Below are positions 17,293 to 26,947 of a stretch of DNA of 64,000 nucleotides, in pieces. This DNA comes from an uncultured Lachnospiraceae bacterium. GTDB taxonomy: Bacteria; Bacillota; Clostridia; Lachnospirales; Lachnospiraceae. The position numbers were made by a program, and so were the translations under genes. Position 1 is the stretch's first letter. Each line of letters starts with the position of its first letter. Location of the stretch: the NCBI GenBank assembly GCA_910586715.1, contig CAJUJG010000008.1, forward strand, positions 35,449 through 99,448. Direction: 5' to 3'. The notes under the pieces were generated by a model that ran no database searches, was not told the DNA's origin, and saw nothing but the letters and a program-made list of their open reading frames with translations.

Positions 17293-17312
17293 TGTTTCTT
17301 TGTTTGGGATTT

Positions 17313-18089
17313 TTAAATACCGGCAGTGATTACGGCAATGCAGAGTATGAGAAGCTCCGCACATTGCAGAAACCAGCCTGCTAAGTCTCCGGTAATACCG
17401 CCAAAATGTTTTTTGGACATATAATAATAGTAGAGAAACAGGCAGAGGACGCCTGTCGTTATCAGAACTCCTGTTTGTATCGACAAGGCAAGTTGTAATG
17501 CGCCTGACGCTGCAAAGATCAGGATAAGAACGGTGCACACAACCCCTTTGCCTGCCGGACTGGAAAATGCAGCAAGGGAGCCTTTTTTGTTTGCATTCGG
17601 AAACGTAACGGCTGCCAAACCGCTCAGCGCACGCGATGATGCATAACCTGCGGCAATCAGGCATACGGTTTTATCCGCGTATATTGCATCCTGCACCACG
17701 CTGCTCCATGCACCGTAGCATAGTAAGAAATACAAAACTGCCCATATGACCGCAAACGCTCCCACATTTGCGTCTTTTAAGATTGCAAGCCGCCGCTCCT
17801 TTGACTGACGGGAGGAAAGCGCGTCAATCGTATCACAGTAGCCGTCCATGTGAATACCGCCTGTTACCACGATTGGGAGTACTGTCGCAAGTGCGGCATA
17901 AATTTGGACGACAAGTCCGCTTTTTTGCCAAATATAAAACAGCGCCAACTGCAGTGCGCCGATAATTACGCCGACAAGCGGAAAAAACGCGAGCGCATAG
18001 CGCATGCTCTTCTCTTCCCATTCAAACTGCGGCATTGGTATTTTGGAATACATGGAAACCGCAATGATACAGGCTTTTATGATGCTCAT
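17313..18089 (-). CDS. cobS: Adenosylcobinamide-GDP ribazoletransferase
   Basis: CobS joins adenosylcobinamide-GDP with alpha-ribazole (or its phosphate), the last cobalamin assembly step, in the membrane. The sequence shows SMYSKIPMPQFEW near the N-terminus, GGIHMDGYCDTIDAL (acidic Mg-binding motif, about 63-77) and about six hydrophobic helices. I chose ATG 18089 (MSIIKACIIAVS), preceded by GGGGGATTGTT and overlapping the cobU stop by four bases; the open frame upstream encodes only a basic non-homologous leader. It is the final gene of the cob operon. Confidence 0.92.
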   Translation of the reverse strand: MSIIKACIIAVSMYSKIPMPQFEWEEKSMRYALAFFPLVGVIIGALQLALFYIWQKSGLVVQIYAALATVLPIVVTGGIHMDGYCDTIDALSSRQSKERRLAILKDANVGAFAVIWAVLYFLLCYGAWSSVVQDAIYADKTVCLIAAGYASSRALSGLAAVTFPNANKKGSLAAFSSPAGKGVVCTVLILIFAASGALQLALSIQTGVLITTGVLCLFLYYYYMSKKHFGGITGDLAGWFLQCAELLILCIAVITAGI

Positions 18090-18640
18090 AACAATCCCCC
18101 TTTTATTTTTACGGGAATGGAATAGACAACCTCGACGACGCGGTCCGCAATATCTGCCAAGTGTTGATTGATTTTGCCTAAACAACGGATATATTCCATT
18201 GTTTCTCCGTCATAGTCGTTTCCGTCGGAAAATACCTCGTTTGTCACTATCACAAGATGGCAGCAGTGTGCATAGAGCATTTCTATTCCGCCTGTAATAT
18301 CGCGCACAAGCACCTCCACAGACCTTGTATTTGCATTGTCAAACATCTCGTTTGCCACAAGGTTTGACATACATTCAAGCAGTACATTTGCGGTTTTTCC
18401 TGCGGGAATTTGCGCTTTTTCAATCTGCGTATACTGCTCTACCGTAAAGAATCCATACTCCTGCCTTTGCTTCCTATGGCGCGCAATCCGCTCCTGCCCC
18501 TCACTTCCAAAGGGCTTCATTGTCGCAAGATATATATTCTGTTCTTTTTGTTCCTTCTGCGTGTTTGCAAGCTTTGCAAGAAGCTTCTCCGCATAAACGG
18601 ACTTTCCGCTTCCGCTTCCGCCCGTAACGACCACAAGCAT
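18086..18640 (-). CDS. cobU: Adenosylcobinamide kinase/guanylyltransferase (full length)
   Basis: A 184-residue CobU with an intact nucleotide loop TGGSGSGKSVYAE (residues 6-18), RIARHRKQR containing the guanylylation His, VLLECMSNLVANEM and the late VTNEVFSDGNDYDGET. It phosphorylates adenosylcobinamide and then activates it with GMP. The family pattern VTNEVGxGIVP is modified here to VTNEVFSDG, the reverse of the short paralogue at 2291, which keeps that motif but has a changed P-loop. It sits between cobT and cobS. Confidence 0.9.
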   Translation of the reverse strand: MLVVVTGGSGSGKSVYAEKLLAKLANTQKEQKEQNIYLATMKPFGSEGQERIARHRKQRQEYGFFTVEQYTQIEKAQIPAGKTANVLLECMSNLVANEMFDNANTRSVEVLVRDITGGIEMLYAHCCHLVIVTNEVFSDGNDYDGETMEYIRCLGKINQHLADIADRVVEVVYSIPVKIKGGLL

Positions 18641-18659
18641 AATATGATGCTCCCTTCAC

Positions 18660-19718
18660 CTATGTTAATTCTTCATACTGCGCAATATCGGTATCGGCAA
18701 ACCGGTGCGCATAGCGGTATTCGTCCAGCGCAATGTCCAAAAGCGGAAGCATGCACACCGCCCCCGTTCCCTCGCCAAGATACATGCCTGCATGGATTAC
18801 AGGCTTTAACCCAAGCATATCCAAAATTGCCATTCCCGCAGGCTCTTCCGTAATGTGCGTGGCTATCATAAAGTCCCTGCACGCAGGCACAAGGCGGTAT
18901 GCAAGCAGCGCCGCAACCGACGAAATAATCCCGTCAATCAAAACCGGAAGACCATAGACCGCGCCGCCGAGAAACATTCCGGTCATTGCAGCAATATCAT
19001 ATCCGCCCAGTTTGGACAAAAGCAAAAGCGGGTCGTCCTGTGCCGCCGCGTTATTTATTGCAATTGCCCTGTTTATCGTTTCTATTTTTTTGTGCAGACC
19101 CTCCGTTGTAAGACCGGAGCCTCTCCCCGTCACTTTTGCTGCATCTTTGTCCAAAAGCACTGCCGCAAGCGCGCTCGAAGTCGTCGTATTGCCAATACCC
19201 ATCTCACCTGTCACAATAATCTGATAACCCTTATCCTTCATTTCACCGACAAGACTGATTCCGGTATTCACCGCCTGTAATGCCTGCTCTTTGCTCATGG
19301 CAGGACCTTGCGCAATATTCTTAGTGCCTCTTGCGACTTTTCTGTTTATGATGCCCCCGCATTCTGCGTCATACAGCATTCCGACATCCACGGCGTAGAC
19401 ATCCACATTTGCCGCATTTCCCATAATGTTAATATTGGATTTGCCTTCGGCAATCTCCCTTGCCACCGAAGCCGTAACCACGCTGTCCGCCTGTGTGACG
19501 CCCTCCGCCACAACCCCGTTATCGGCACAGGCAATCAGAGCGCACCGCTTGTCAATCCGCACATTCTCGTCCCCGAAAATGCCCGCCATCTGTATCACAA
19601 GCTCCTCAAGCCGACCAAGACTTCCAAGCGGCTTTGCAATACTGTCCCAATTCTTCTTTGCTTTTTTTATGACACTTGTGTCAGTTTTCTTGATTTCTAA
19701 ATTTTCAAATTCCTTCAT
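18660..19718 (-). CDS. cobT: Nicotinate-nucleotide-dimethylbenzimidazole phosphoribosyltransferase
   Basis: CobT activates the lower-ligand base to alpha-ribazole phosphate. The conserved SIAKPLGSLGRLEEL (residues about 18-32), CADNGVVAEGVTQ, GEMGIGNTTTSSAL and the GRGSGL loop are all present; length 352 is normal. The start is ATG 19718 (MKEFENLEIKK) behind GGAACGGGGAC. No bluB or bza genes for dimethylbenzimidazole synthesis are visible in the window, so the base made or taken up for activation is unknown. Confidence 0.93.
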   Translation of the reverse strand: MKEFENLEIKKTDTSVIKKAKKNWDSIAKPLGSLGRLEELVIQMAGIFGDENVRIDKRCALIACADNGVVAEGVTQADSVVTASVAREIAEGKSNINIMGNAANVDVYAVDVGMLYDAECGGIINRKVARGTKNIAQGPAMSKEQALQAVNTGISLVGEMKDKGYQIIVTGEMGIGNTTTSSALAAVLLDKDAAKVTGRGSGLTTEGLHKKIETINRAIAINNAAAQDDPLLLLSKLGGYDIAAMTGMFLGGAVYGLPVLIDGIISSVAALLAYRLVPACRDFMIATHITEEPAGMAILDMLGLKPVIHAGMYLGEGTGAVCMLPLLDIALDEYRYAHRFADTDIAQYEELT

Positions 19719-19763
19719 TTTTGTCCCCGTTCCTGCCCAAAATACAAATATCATTCAAAGCGC

Positions 19764-20405
19764 CTAACGCTCTCCCGCCGCCATATAAATGAGCGCGTTA
19801 CAGATTGCCGCTGCGACGTTGCTTCCGCCCTTTCTTCCTGCTGCCACAATATACTCCACGCCGGTCTGCATCATCAGTTCCTTCGACTGCACGACATTGA
19901 CAAACCCCACCGGAACGCCGATAACAAGCTCGGGGGTCAGCTTCCCTTCGGTAATTAATTCATAAAGCCGTACCAGCGCAGTCGGCGCATTTCCGACAGC
20001 AACAATGAACGGCTGCCCCAGCTGCGCCGCTTTTTCCATGCACACAACCGCCCTTGTGCACCCCCGCCGTTTCGCCTGCGCCGCAACGTCCTCATCCGCC
20101 ATAAAGCAATGCACCGCGCCGCCTAATTTTTCGAGCGACGCTTTATGTATGCCCGCCTTTGCCATATTCGTGTCCGTGACAATACATGCGCCGTTTTTCA
20201 ATGCCGCAAGCGCCTGTTCCACGGCATGTTCCGAAAACTTCAGATTATCCAAATAATCAAAATCCGCCGTTGTGTGAATGACACGCTTGATAACCGGCTT
20301 TTGCAGCGCGTCGATTTCCCTGTCCTTGGGAAGCTCGCTTTCGATTATTGCAAAGCTTCTGTTCTCGATCTGCTCCGGCAGGATATTTTCCAATTCAATT
20401 TTCAT
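19764..20405 (-). CDS. cbiC: Cobalt-precorrin-8 methylmutase
   Basis: CbiC/CobH moves the C11 methyl group to C12 to form cobyrinate. Diagnostic segments are RVIHTTADFDYL (catalytic His), GACIVTDTNMAKAGI and the SAM-independent ending GRKGGSNVAAAICNALIYMA. Length 213 is standard. GGAGAATTGGT precedes the ATG. It lies between cobQ and cobT, with gaps of about 20 to 45 bases. Confidence 0.93.
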   Translation of the reverse strand: MKIELENILPEQIENRSFAIIESELPKDREIDALQKPVIKRVIHTTADFDYLDNLKFSEHAVEQALAALKNGACIVTDTNMAKAGIHKASLEKLGGAVHCFMADEDVAAQAKRRGCTRAVVCMEKAAQLGQPFIVAVGNAPTALVRLYELITEGKLTPELVIGVPVGFVNVVQSKELMMQTGVEYIVAAGRKGGSNVAAAICNALIYMAAGER

Positions 20406-20426
20406 ACCAATTCTCCATTCCCGATT

Positions 20427-21935
20427 TCACACAAACTGTTTGTTCAAAATACGATATACCCTGTCCATATCCAAATTACTTCGCAGGGTATCCGCAAGCA
20501 CATCATACTGGCGCTGTCTGTACGCCGTTCTGTCGTACTTCCCCTCCTGCTCCAAGACAAGCCCCTTCGCCTCTAATATCGTTTCGACAATGACAGCCGC
20601 CGCACGCTCGTCAAAAATGCCATGCACATAAGTCCCGTAAACATTTCCGCACTGTGCGCCATCTGGTCTGCCATCAGAAATCTCCCCAACCGCCGCACAA
20701 TCCTTCACACAGACCGTGTTTCCGTAGTGAATTTCATAGCCAAAAAATGACACATCTGTCAGTTTTTTCAGTACCCCCTTGATTTCCCGAAACGTTCCGC
20801 ATACCTGCGTTCTGTACTTTTCACTGTCAAACACCGTGACAACCGGCAAAAGCCCTATTCCCTTTACGCTCCCGCCACCTTCCACATGATTGGGATCGCG
20901 TATCTCCTGCCCGAGCATCTGATACCCGCCGCAGACGCCGAACACAGGAACGCCCTGCTGCGACGCCTTTTGGATTGCCGCCTCAAGTCCGCTTTGGCGA
21001 AGCCACAGCAAATCGGACATGGTGCTCTTTGTTCCCGGCAGGATAATCATATCCGCATTCTGCACACCCTCCGGCGTTTCCGTATAGTAGACGCTGACCT
21101 GCGTAAACTGTTCAAACACGGAAAAATCCGTAAAGTTGGACATGCGCGGCAGCTTTATCACTGCAATTTTCACAGGCTTTTCACCACGGTATCCGTGACG
21201 GCGTTCATCATGCAAACGTTCCGAAAGACTGTCCTCATCGTCAAGGTCAATGTGCAGGTACGGCAGCGTACCGATTACCGGAACGCCTGTCATGGCTTCA
21301 AGCTGTTCGAGTCCCGGTACTAAAATGCTTCTGTCCCCGCGGAATTTGTTGATAATCAGTCCCTCAACCCGCCGCTGCCCTTCCTCGTCCAAAAGCTTTA
21401 TCGTCCCGTAGAGCTGTGCAAACACACCGCCCCTGTCAATATCACCGACCAAAAGAACAGGCGCGTCGGCAAGCTTTGCCATACCCATATTGACAATATC
21501 ATTCTCCTTGAGGTTGATTTCCGCCGGACTTCCCGCACCCTCTATAACAATGACGTCATACTGCTTTGCAAGTGCGTGAAATGCCTTCGACACCTCAGGT
21601 ATCAGCGTATGTTTATTCCGGTAGTATTCCACGGCATTCATATTGCCGCGTGCAATACCGTTTACAATTACCTGAGAACCGGTATCGCTGTTTGGCTTTA
21701 ATAAAATCGGATTCATCATCGCGGACGGCTCAATTCCCGCGGCTTCCGCCTGCATCACCTGCGCTCTCCCCATTTCCAGCCCTTCCTTTGTGATATAGGA
21801 ATTGAGTGCCATATTCTGTGACTTAAACGGGCATACGCGCAATCCATCCTGCCGAAAAATCCTGCACAAGCCTGCTGCCACAAAACTCTTTCCCACATTT
21901 GACATGGTACCCTGAACCATTATTGTTTTTGCCAT
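20427..21935 (-). CDS. cobQ: Cobyric acid synthase
   Basis: CobQ/CbiP amidates four carboxyl groups of adenosyl-cobyrinate diamide using glutamine and ATP. It has the DTBS-like ATPase start QGTMSNVGKSFVAAGLCR, FKSQNMALNS, VIEGAGSPAEINL, and a class I glutaminase domain with FGVCGGYQMLG (Cys nucleophile) and the late HGIFDE His. Length 502 is normal. Start ATG 21935 (MAKTIMVQGTM) follows GAAAGGGAGC; the extra upstream frame has no ribosome site. Confidence 0.94.
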   Translation of the reverse strand: MAKTIMVQGTMSNVGKSFVAAGLCRIFRQDGLRVCPFKSQNMALNSYITKEGLEMGRAQVMQAEAAGIEPSAMMNPILLKPNSDTGSQVIVNGIARGNMNAVEYYRNKHTLIPEVSKAFHALAKQYDVIVIEGAGSPAEINLKENDIVNMGMAKLADAPVLLVGDIDRGGVFAQLYGTIKLLDEEGQRRVEGLIINKFRGDRSILVPGLEQLEAMTGVPVIGTLPYLHIDLDDEDSLSERLHDERRHGYRGEKPVKIAVIKLPRMSNFTDFSVFEQFTQVSVYYTETPEGVQNADMIILPGTKSTMSDLLWLRQSGLEAAIQKASQQGVPVFGVCGGYQMLGQEIRDPNHVEGGGSVKGIGLLPVVTVFDSEKYRTQVCGTFREIKGVLKKLTDVSFFGYEIHYGNTVCVKDCAAVGEISDGRPDGAQCGNVYGTYVHGIFDERAAAVIVETILEAKGLVLEQEGKYDRTAYRQRQYDVLADTLRSNLDMDRVYRILNKQFV

Positions 21936-21954
21936 GTATTGCTCCCTTTCCGTT

Positions 21955-22932
21955 CTAATAACAAACCCATATACCAACCAAAATCCGCACTCCGCCAAGC
22001 AGGACTGCCGCCATAATCACCGTTGCGTACAAAAGCCTGTTGGCACGGCAAATATCCTGCGCTTCAATGGATCTGCGCGCATCCCCGACTGTTTCTTTAT
22101 GATGAATTGTGCCAAAATACATCGTATCGCCCAAAAGCTTCACACCCAGTGCACCTGCGCACACGGATTCCGTCTGTGCGGAGTTGGGGCTTTGCGATTT
22201 TTTCCGGTCTCTCAAGAAAATCTTCCATGCGTTTTTTCCGTCAAACCCTATTAAAAATGACACAAGTGTCATAAATATTGCGGCAAGTCTTGACGGTATC
22301 AAATTCCAAACATCATCCATTTTTGCCGCGGTTCTTCCGAAGTCCAAATACGTTTCATTTTTGTAACCAAGCATGGAGTCCATTGTGTTTACTGCCTTGT
22401 ACAGAAAACCGAGTACGGGTCCTCCAATCATGATATAAAAGAGCGGCGCAATGCTTCCGTCGGAGGTGTTTTCCGCCACGGTCTCGACTGCCGCGCGCGC
22501 CACACCGTCCGCGTCAAGCCTGTCCGTATCCCTGCCGACAATCATTGACACCTGACGCCTTGCCTTGACAATATCCTGCTCTTTTAGCGCGTCATAAACC
22601 TTCATGCTCTCGTCCTTTAGCGATTTCGTCGCCATAATCTGACAGCACATCAGAGCCGCCAAAACCGTGTATATCCACGGGTGCACGCACCATGCCGCGT
22701 ATAAAATAACTGCCGGGACCGCGCCTGAAAAAAAGAATACCACTATCCACAACAGCGTCCCTGCCAGGCGTTTCCTACGCGCCGTTTCTCCAAAGCACGC
22801 CCGCAGCCGTTTCTCCAAGCCGCCAATCAGTCTGCCAATCATGCAGACCGGATGCGGGATATTGTGCGGGTCGCCGACAAGAAAATCCAAAACAATTCCT
22901 GCCGCTATCGCAATTGTCGTGTATCCATACAT
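21955..22932 (-). CDS. cbiB: Adenosylcobinamide-phosphate synthase CbiB
   Basis: CbiB attaches aminopropanol phosphate to cobyric acid in the membrane. The sequence has the family start DFLVGDPHNIPHPVCMIGRLI, VAETVAENTSDGSIAPLFY, and AVNTMDSMLGYKNE, with several hydrophobic helices; length 325 is typical. I set the start at ATG 22932 (MYGYTTIAIAAG), which lies inside the cbiA 3' end (28-base overlap), a sign of coupling. CobD, encoded four genes upstream, makes its aminopropanol phosphate substrate. Confidence 0.92.
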   Translation of the reverse strand: MYGYTTIAIAAGIVLDFLVGDPHNIPHPVCMIGRLIGGLEKRLRACFGETARRKRLAGTLLWIVVFFFSGAVPAVILYAAWCVHPWIYTVLAALMCCQIMATKSLKDESMKVYDALKEQDIVKARRQVSMIVGRDTDRLDADGVARAAVETVAENTSDGSIAPLFYIMIGGPVLGFLYKAVNTMDSMLGYKNETYLDFGRTAAKMDDVWNLIPSRLAAIFMTLVSFLIGFDGKNAWKIFLRDRKKSQSPNSAQTESVCAGALGVKLLGDTMYFGTIHHKETVGDARRSIEAQDICRANRLLYATVIMAAVLLGGVRILVGIWVCY

Positions 22933-24329
22933 ACCGCCGATTTTCCCCTTTTGCTTTGATATTCGGCACACTTTTCCACAAAGCTTTGCGCAAACTGTGG
23001 ATTTGCATAATAGTGAAGATGCGGAAAGCCTGCCAGTACATTATCCGCCGAAATAAATCCGGTCCATTCCCTGCCGCCTTTCATTACCCGAAACGTGTCC
23101 GCGCATAAATCGGAGATACATCGGTGAAACTCGTGCGCCCGTATCCTGCCGCCCTTTGGGCAAAGCAAATTGTCCTTTAACGCCTCCAGCTCCACATATC
23201 CAAAGCGCTGCAGCTTCTGTGTAAACACGCACGCACCGTCAAAAACACCTGCCATTTTGCCCTTTGTGCCGTCGGGTGCCGCAAGCTCCCTGTGCAGATA
23301 CAGAAAACCGCCGCATTCCGCATAGGTTGGAATACCATTTGCAATCTCTGCCCTGACAGCTCTTCTCATTTCATGGTTTTGCTCTAACGCACGCACATAT
23401 AGCTCAGGATACCCCCCGCCTAATATCATCCCGTCAATGTCTTTTGGAAGCGTCTTGTCCGCAAGCGGTGAAAACGGCACAAGCTCACAGCCAAGCTCCT
23501 GTAACAGCGTCAGATTATCCTCATAGTAAAAGCAGAATGCCCTGTCTTTTGCAACGGCAATGCGCAGGCTCTTTTTGTCCGCTTCTCCTGTTCCTTCCTG
23601 CGCAGCTCCCGGCGCCATATGACCAAAAGGTACAAAATCCGCAGATTTCTCTGCCGTGCATGCCAATTCCAAAATACCGTCAAAGTCAATGTGTTGTTCC
23701 GCCGCTTCTGCCAAAATCTGCATTTTCTCTTTCAAGTCCGCAATCTCGTCAGCCGTGACTAATCCAAGATGACGGCTTTTAATTTCTGCCTTCTCTATCC
23801 TTGGGAAGCATCCAAGCGCCCTGATGTTTTTTTGCGCGCAGTATTCTTTCATCGCCGGATAAAGCGAGGGCGCAAGCTGATTGAAAATAACGCCCTTGAT
23901 ATGCGGATTCTCTTTGAAACCGATATACCCGTCCACAACTGCCTGAACGGACCTGCCAATTCCTTTGCAAGGGACAACAAGAATGACAGGCGTCTGCGTG
24001 TCCCTCGCAAGAGCATACGAACTTGCCGTATCCTCCATGCCAAGCCCGTCGTAATACCCCATGACGCCCTCAATCACTGCAATATCCATGCCCCGCGCAT
24101 TTTTGAACATCAGTTTGTTTATCGTCTCCCTGTCCATAAAATAACCATCCAAATTGCGCGATTTTGTCCCGATAATCTGACTGTGAAACATGGGGTCAAT
24201 ATAGTCAGGTCCGCATTTAAAGGCGGCGGTCTTTAATCCTCTATTGACGAACGCCTGTAATAGTGCACATACAATCGTCGTCTTTCCACTTGCGCTTGCC
24301 GTGCCCGCAATCATGATTCTTGGCGTCAT
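22905..24329 (-). CDS. cbiA: Cobyrinic acid a,c-diamide synthase
   Basis: CbiA amidates the a and c side chains of cobyrinate. It carries the P-loop AGTASASGKTTIVCALL, FKCGPDYIDPMFH, VIEGVMGYYDGLG and a glutaminase domain with TYAECGGFLYLHREL (Cys nucleophile). Length 474 is normal. ATG 24329 overlaps the cbiJ stop by four bases (ATGA), and its 3' end overlaps cbiB. Confidence 0.94.
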   Translation of the reverse strand: MTPRIMIAGTASASGKTTIVCALLQAFVNRGLKTAAFKCGPDYIDPMFHSQIIGTKSRNLDGYFMDRETINKLMFKNARGMDIAVIEGVMGYYDGLGMEDTASSYALARDTQTPVILVVPCKGIGRSVQAVVDGYIGFKENPHIKGVIFNQLAPSLYPAMKEYCAQKNIRALGCFPRIEKAEIKSRHLGLVTADEIADLKEKMQILAEAAEQHIDFDGILELACTAEKSADFVPFGHMAPGAAQEGTGEADKKSLRIAVAKDRAFCFYYEDNLTLLQELGCELVPFSPLADKTLPKDIDGMILGGGYPELYVRALEQNHEMRRAVRAEIANGIPTYAECGGFLYLHRELAAPDGTKGKMAGVFDGACVFTQKLQRFGYVELEALKDNLLCPKGGRIRAHEFHRCISDLCADTFRVMKGGREWTGFISADNVLAGFPHLHYYANPQFAQSFVEKCAEYQSKRGKSAVCMDTRQLR

Positions 24330-25138
24330 TTCGTTTCCTCCGTTTTTACCGCTTCTGCTTCCACAGCCCCGTCAAGCCTGCCTGATAACGCATATTCCCG
24401 CAAATACTGCTCCAGTTGTGCAACCAAAATGCCCGTTTCCCAAGGTCGCTCCACCACTAGAAGTGAAATGCCAAGCGCGTCCGCCGCCTGCGCCTTTGCA
24501 AGAAATCCGCCCGCGTCCCCGCTGTCTTTTGTGACAAGAAAACGCGCGTTGCACTGTTTTAGCAAATCCATGTTTTGCTGCTTGGAAAACGGTCCCTTTT
24601 CACAGATTAAATGCTCCTGCGGATAACCTGCGTCAAGCGCCGTTTTTACGGATTGCTCCAAAGGAAGAATTCTTGCGTATACTCTGTTTTGGAAATCCGT
24701 TACCTGCGTAAAACAATGCAGGTCTTTGCTCCCTGTCGTCAAAAGCACATTGCCCTCATGCTGACAAAGAACCTGCGCCGCCTGTTCCATGTCGGAACAA
24801 TAAACCGCGTGTTCCCATTTCGCGTCCTGCGTTCTGACAATCCGCAGGTAGTCTGCACCGCACGCCCTGCAAGCGTCTTTGGCATTTTTTGTCACCTCCA
24901 CGGCATATGGGTGCGTCGCATCAATTACAAGCGCAATCCCTTTTTGGCGCAAAAAATCCTCAATCTGCTGCGCGTTTTTTCTGCCTACTATAACCTGACA
25001 GCAGCTGCAATCTTTTTCAATCACTTTACTGCCGTATGCCGTCGCCACGCTCACATAGCATTCCATGCCGAGCATTTCCAATAATTCGATAATCTGTTTT
25101 CCTTCTGTTGTCCCGCCAAAAAGCATTAATCGTTTCAT
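24326..25138 (-). CDS. cbiJ: Cobalt-precorrin-6A reductase
   Basis: CbiJ/CobK reduces the corrin macrocycle with NAD(P)H. The Rossmann-like start MLFGGTTEGKQIIELL and VIDATHPYAVEVTKNAKDAC, with the conserved DATHPYA, identify it. I prefer ATG 25138 (MKRLMLFGG), six bases after AGGTGA, to the GTG at 25147. Its stop overlaps cbiA by four bases. Length 270 is slightly long but within the family range, with an extended, acidic C-terminus. Confidence 0.9.
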   Translation of the reverse strand: MKRLMLFGGTTEGKQIIELLEMLGMECYVSVATAYGSKVIEKDCSCCQVIVGRKNAQQIEDFLRQKGIALVIDATHPYAVEVTKNAKDACRACGADYLRIVRTQDAKWEHAVYCSDMEQAAQVLCQHEGNVLLTTGSKDLHCFTQVTDFQNRVYARILPLEQSVKTALDAGYPQEHLICEKGPFSKQQNMDLLKQCNARFLVTKDSGDAGGFLAKAQAADALGISLLVVERPWETGILVAQLEQYLREYALSGRLDGAVEAEAVKTEETK

Positions 25139-25161
25139 TGATTTCACCTGATAAACCGTCC

Positions 25162-26205
25162 CTAATCAAACCGCACCTCTGCTGTCTCTATCGCCGCCGC
25201 GACCGTAACGCGACCGTGTATGGTCTTTTTTATAATAATCGTTCCATTGCTTCCTGCCGCTGCGCTGCGCTCGCACACGTTATCGACACCCGTAATGCCT
25301 TCTACAAATGACGAATGTGCAAAACTGCCCGAAACCTCCCGCAAAGTGTCGCTGTCAAAAGTTTGAAACAATAGTCCGTTCTCCTCACAGAACGCCGTCA
25401 AACCTGCCTCGTTTTGCTTTAAATCAATCGAGCACACCTGTTTTACCGATGCAAAAGCGATTCCATGCTCCGAAAGCGTCTCGCGGACTGCCGCCGCAAT
25501 CTGCTCCTTTGACGTACCGCGCCGACAGCCGATTCCAAGCGTCACCTGCTTTGGGATAAGCTGTAATGCACTGCCGCTTTCGCAGACTTTGGCGGATATG
25601 ATAATTCCCCCGTCCTGCGCTGTTTTCTTATCATCCGTCAGGATTACGTCATTATCGTTTGGCTTGTTATCCAAATACACATTCTCCGCATAAATATATA
25701 TTCTTTTCCCGTCAAGCAAGTCCGCCGATACCTGTTTTGCCCTGTCCATATCCGCAATAAACAGTCCGTTCTCTTTTGCAAACAAATCCACCGCAAATCT
25801 GCCGTGCAAATCCGTCGCTGTCGTAATCACGGGAATGCCCCCCGTAATCTGCGCGCAAAGTTCCGCAAGCGCATTTGCGCCGCCCAAATGCCCCGAAAGC
25901 AGCGGGATACAAAATTTCCCCGTATCGTCCAGCACGACAACCGGGGCATCCGTTTCCTTTGATTTGACGAAACCGCTTATCTTGCGCACCGCAATTCCGA
26001 CCGCACAAATCATTATCAGCGCGTGCCTGTCTGCAAACGCCGTGCCAATCAGTTCCTCTGCATTCACAAAGCGTTTCAGCCGGCTGTTCTCATATTTATG
26101 AAACAAATAGCCTTCACACGAATGTCCTCTATTTGAAAGACCTTCTTTTAACGTAAGACAAAGCTCACCGCCCTGTCTCGTGTATGCCATTATGACGATT
26201 TCCAT
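25162..26205 (-). CDS. cbiG: Cobalt-precorrin-5A hydrolase
   Basis: CbiG opens the delta-lactone and releases acetaldehyde from cobalt-precorrin-5A. The middle region LIMICAVGIAVRKISGFVKSK and VVLDDTGKFCIPLLSGHLGG is diagnostic, followed by the C-terminal GIGCRRGTSKEQI domain. Start ATG 26205 (MEIVIMAYTRQGG) follows GGAGTTTCGA; the gene overlaps the end of cbiF by 41 bases. Length 347 is normal. The operon order cbiF-cbiG-cbiJ fits the anaerobic ring-contraction branch. Confidence 0.92.
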   Translation of the reverse strand: MEIVIMAYTRQGGELCLTLKEGLSNRGHSCEGYLFHKYENSRLKRFVNAEELIGTAFADRHALIMICAVGIAVRKISGFVKSKETDAPVVVLDDTGKFCIPLLSGHLGGANALAELCAQITGGIPVITTATDLHGRFAVDLFAKENGLFIADMDRAKQVSADLLDGKRIYIYAENVYLDNKPNDNDVILTDDKKTAQDGGIIISAKVCESGSALQLIPKQVTLGIGCRRGTSKEQIAAAVRETLSEHGIAFASVKQVCSIDLKQNEAGLTAFCEENGLLFQTFDSDTLREVSGSFAHSSFVEGITGVDNVCERSAAAGSNGTIIIKKTIHGRVTVAAAIETAEVRFD

Positions 26206-26947
26206 TTCGAAACTCCGTTGTAAATTCCGCATCGTACAGTTTTGACAGCGCATAATCGTTCCCAAGAAAATACCCTACCGTGATAAGCGCAGTCTTTGTA
26301 ATACCGTGCTTTTTTGCTGTTTCCGAAAGCTCTGACACTGTGCAGCGCAGTACCTTTTCGTCCTCCCATGTCGCCTTATAGACAATGGCGGCGGGCGTGT
26401 CCGCGCGGTATCCGCCTGCCAAAAGCTCCGCAGTCAGCTCCTCCAAAAGCCCCATGCTTAAAAAAATAACCATTGTCGCCTGATGCGCTGCCAAACTTCT
26501 CATGCTTTCCGCTTCCCGTACTGGCGTTCTCCCCGCCATTCGCGTAATAATGACGGACTGCGACACGTCAGGAAGCGTATATTCGGCTTTCAGGGCTGCC
26601 GCCGCACCGCAAAAAGAGCTCACGCCCGGACATACATCATAGTCAATGCCCGCCTCTTTCAGGCGGTCCATCTGCTCCCGAATTGCCCCGTAGACCGACG
26701 GGTCTCCCGTATGCAGGCGCACCGTCGTAAACCCCTGTTCTTCCGCCTTTTTCATCAAGTCAATAATCTCGTCCAAATGCAGATACGCGCTGTTATGCAC
26801 CTGACAGTCCTTTTTCGCGTAATCAAGCAGCGCGGGATTGACAAGCGAACCCGCATAAATAATGACGTCTGCCTCCTCAATCAGCCGTTTTCCCCTGACC
26901 GTTATCAAATCCACCGCACCGCTTCCCGCACCGACAAAATGCACCAT
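26165..26947 (-). CDS. cbiF: Cobalt-precorrin-4 C11-methyltransferase
   Basis: CbiF methylates C11. Tetrapyrrole methylase motifs are FVGAGSGAVDLITVRG (residues 4-19), VRLHTGDPSVYGAI (about 76-89), VCPGVSSFCGAAA and ITRMAGRTPVRE, the last being typical of CbiF/CobM. Length 260 matches. It starts one base before the cobD stop region, so the two genes abut. The C-terminal tail overlaps cbiG in another frame. Confidence 0.94.
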   Translation of the reverse strand: MVHFVGAGSGAVDLITVRGKRLIEEADVIIYAGSLVNPALLDYAKKDCQVHNSAYLHLDEIIDLMKKAEEQGFTTVRLHTGDPSVYGAIREQMDRLKEAGIDYDVCPGVSSFCGAAAALKAEYTLPDVSQSVIITRMAGRTPVREAESMRSLAAHQATMVIFLSMGLLEELTAELLAGGYRADTPAAIVYKATWEDEKVLRCTVSELSETAKKHGITKTALITVGYFLGNDYALSKLYDAEFTTEFRNGNRHNGIHETGR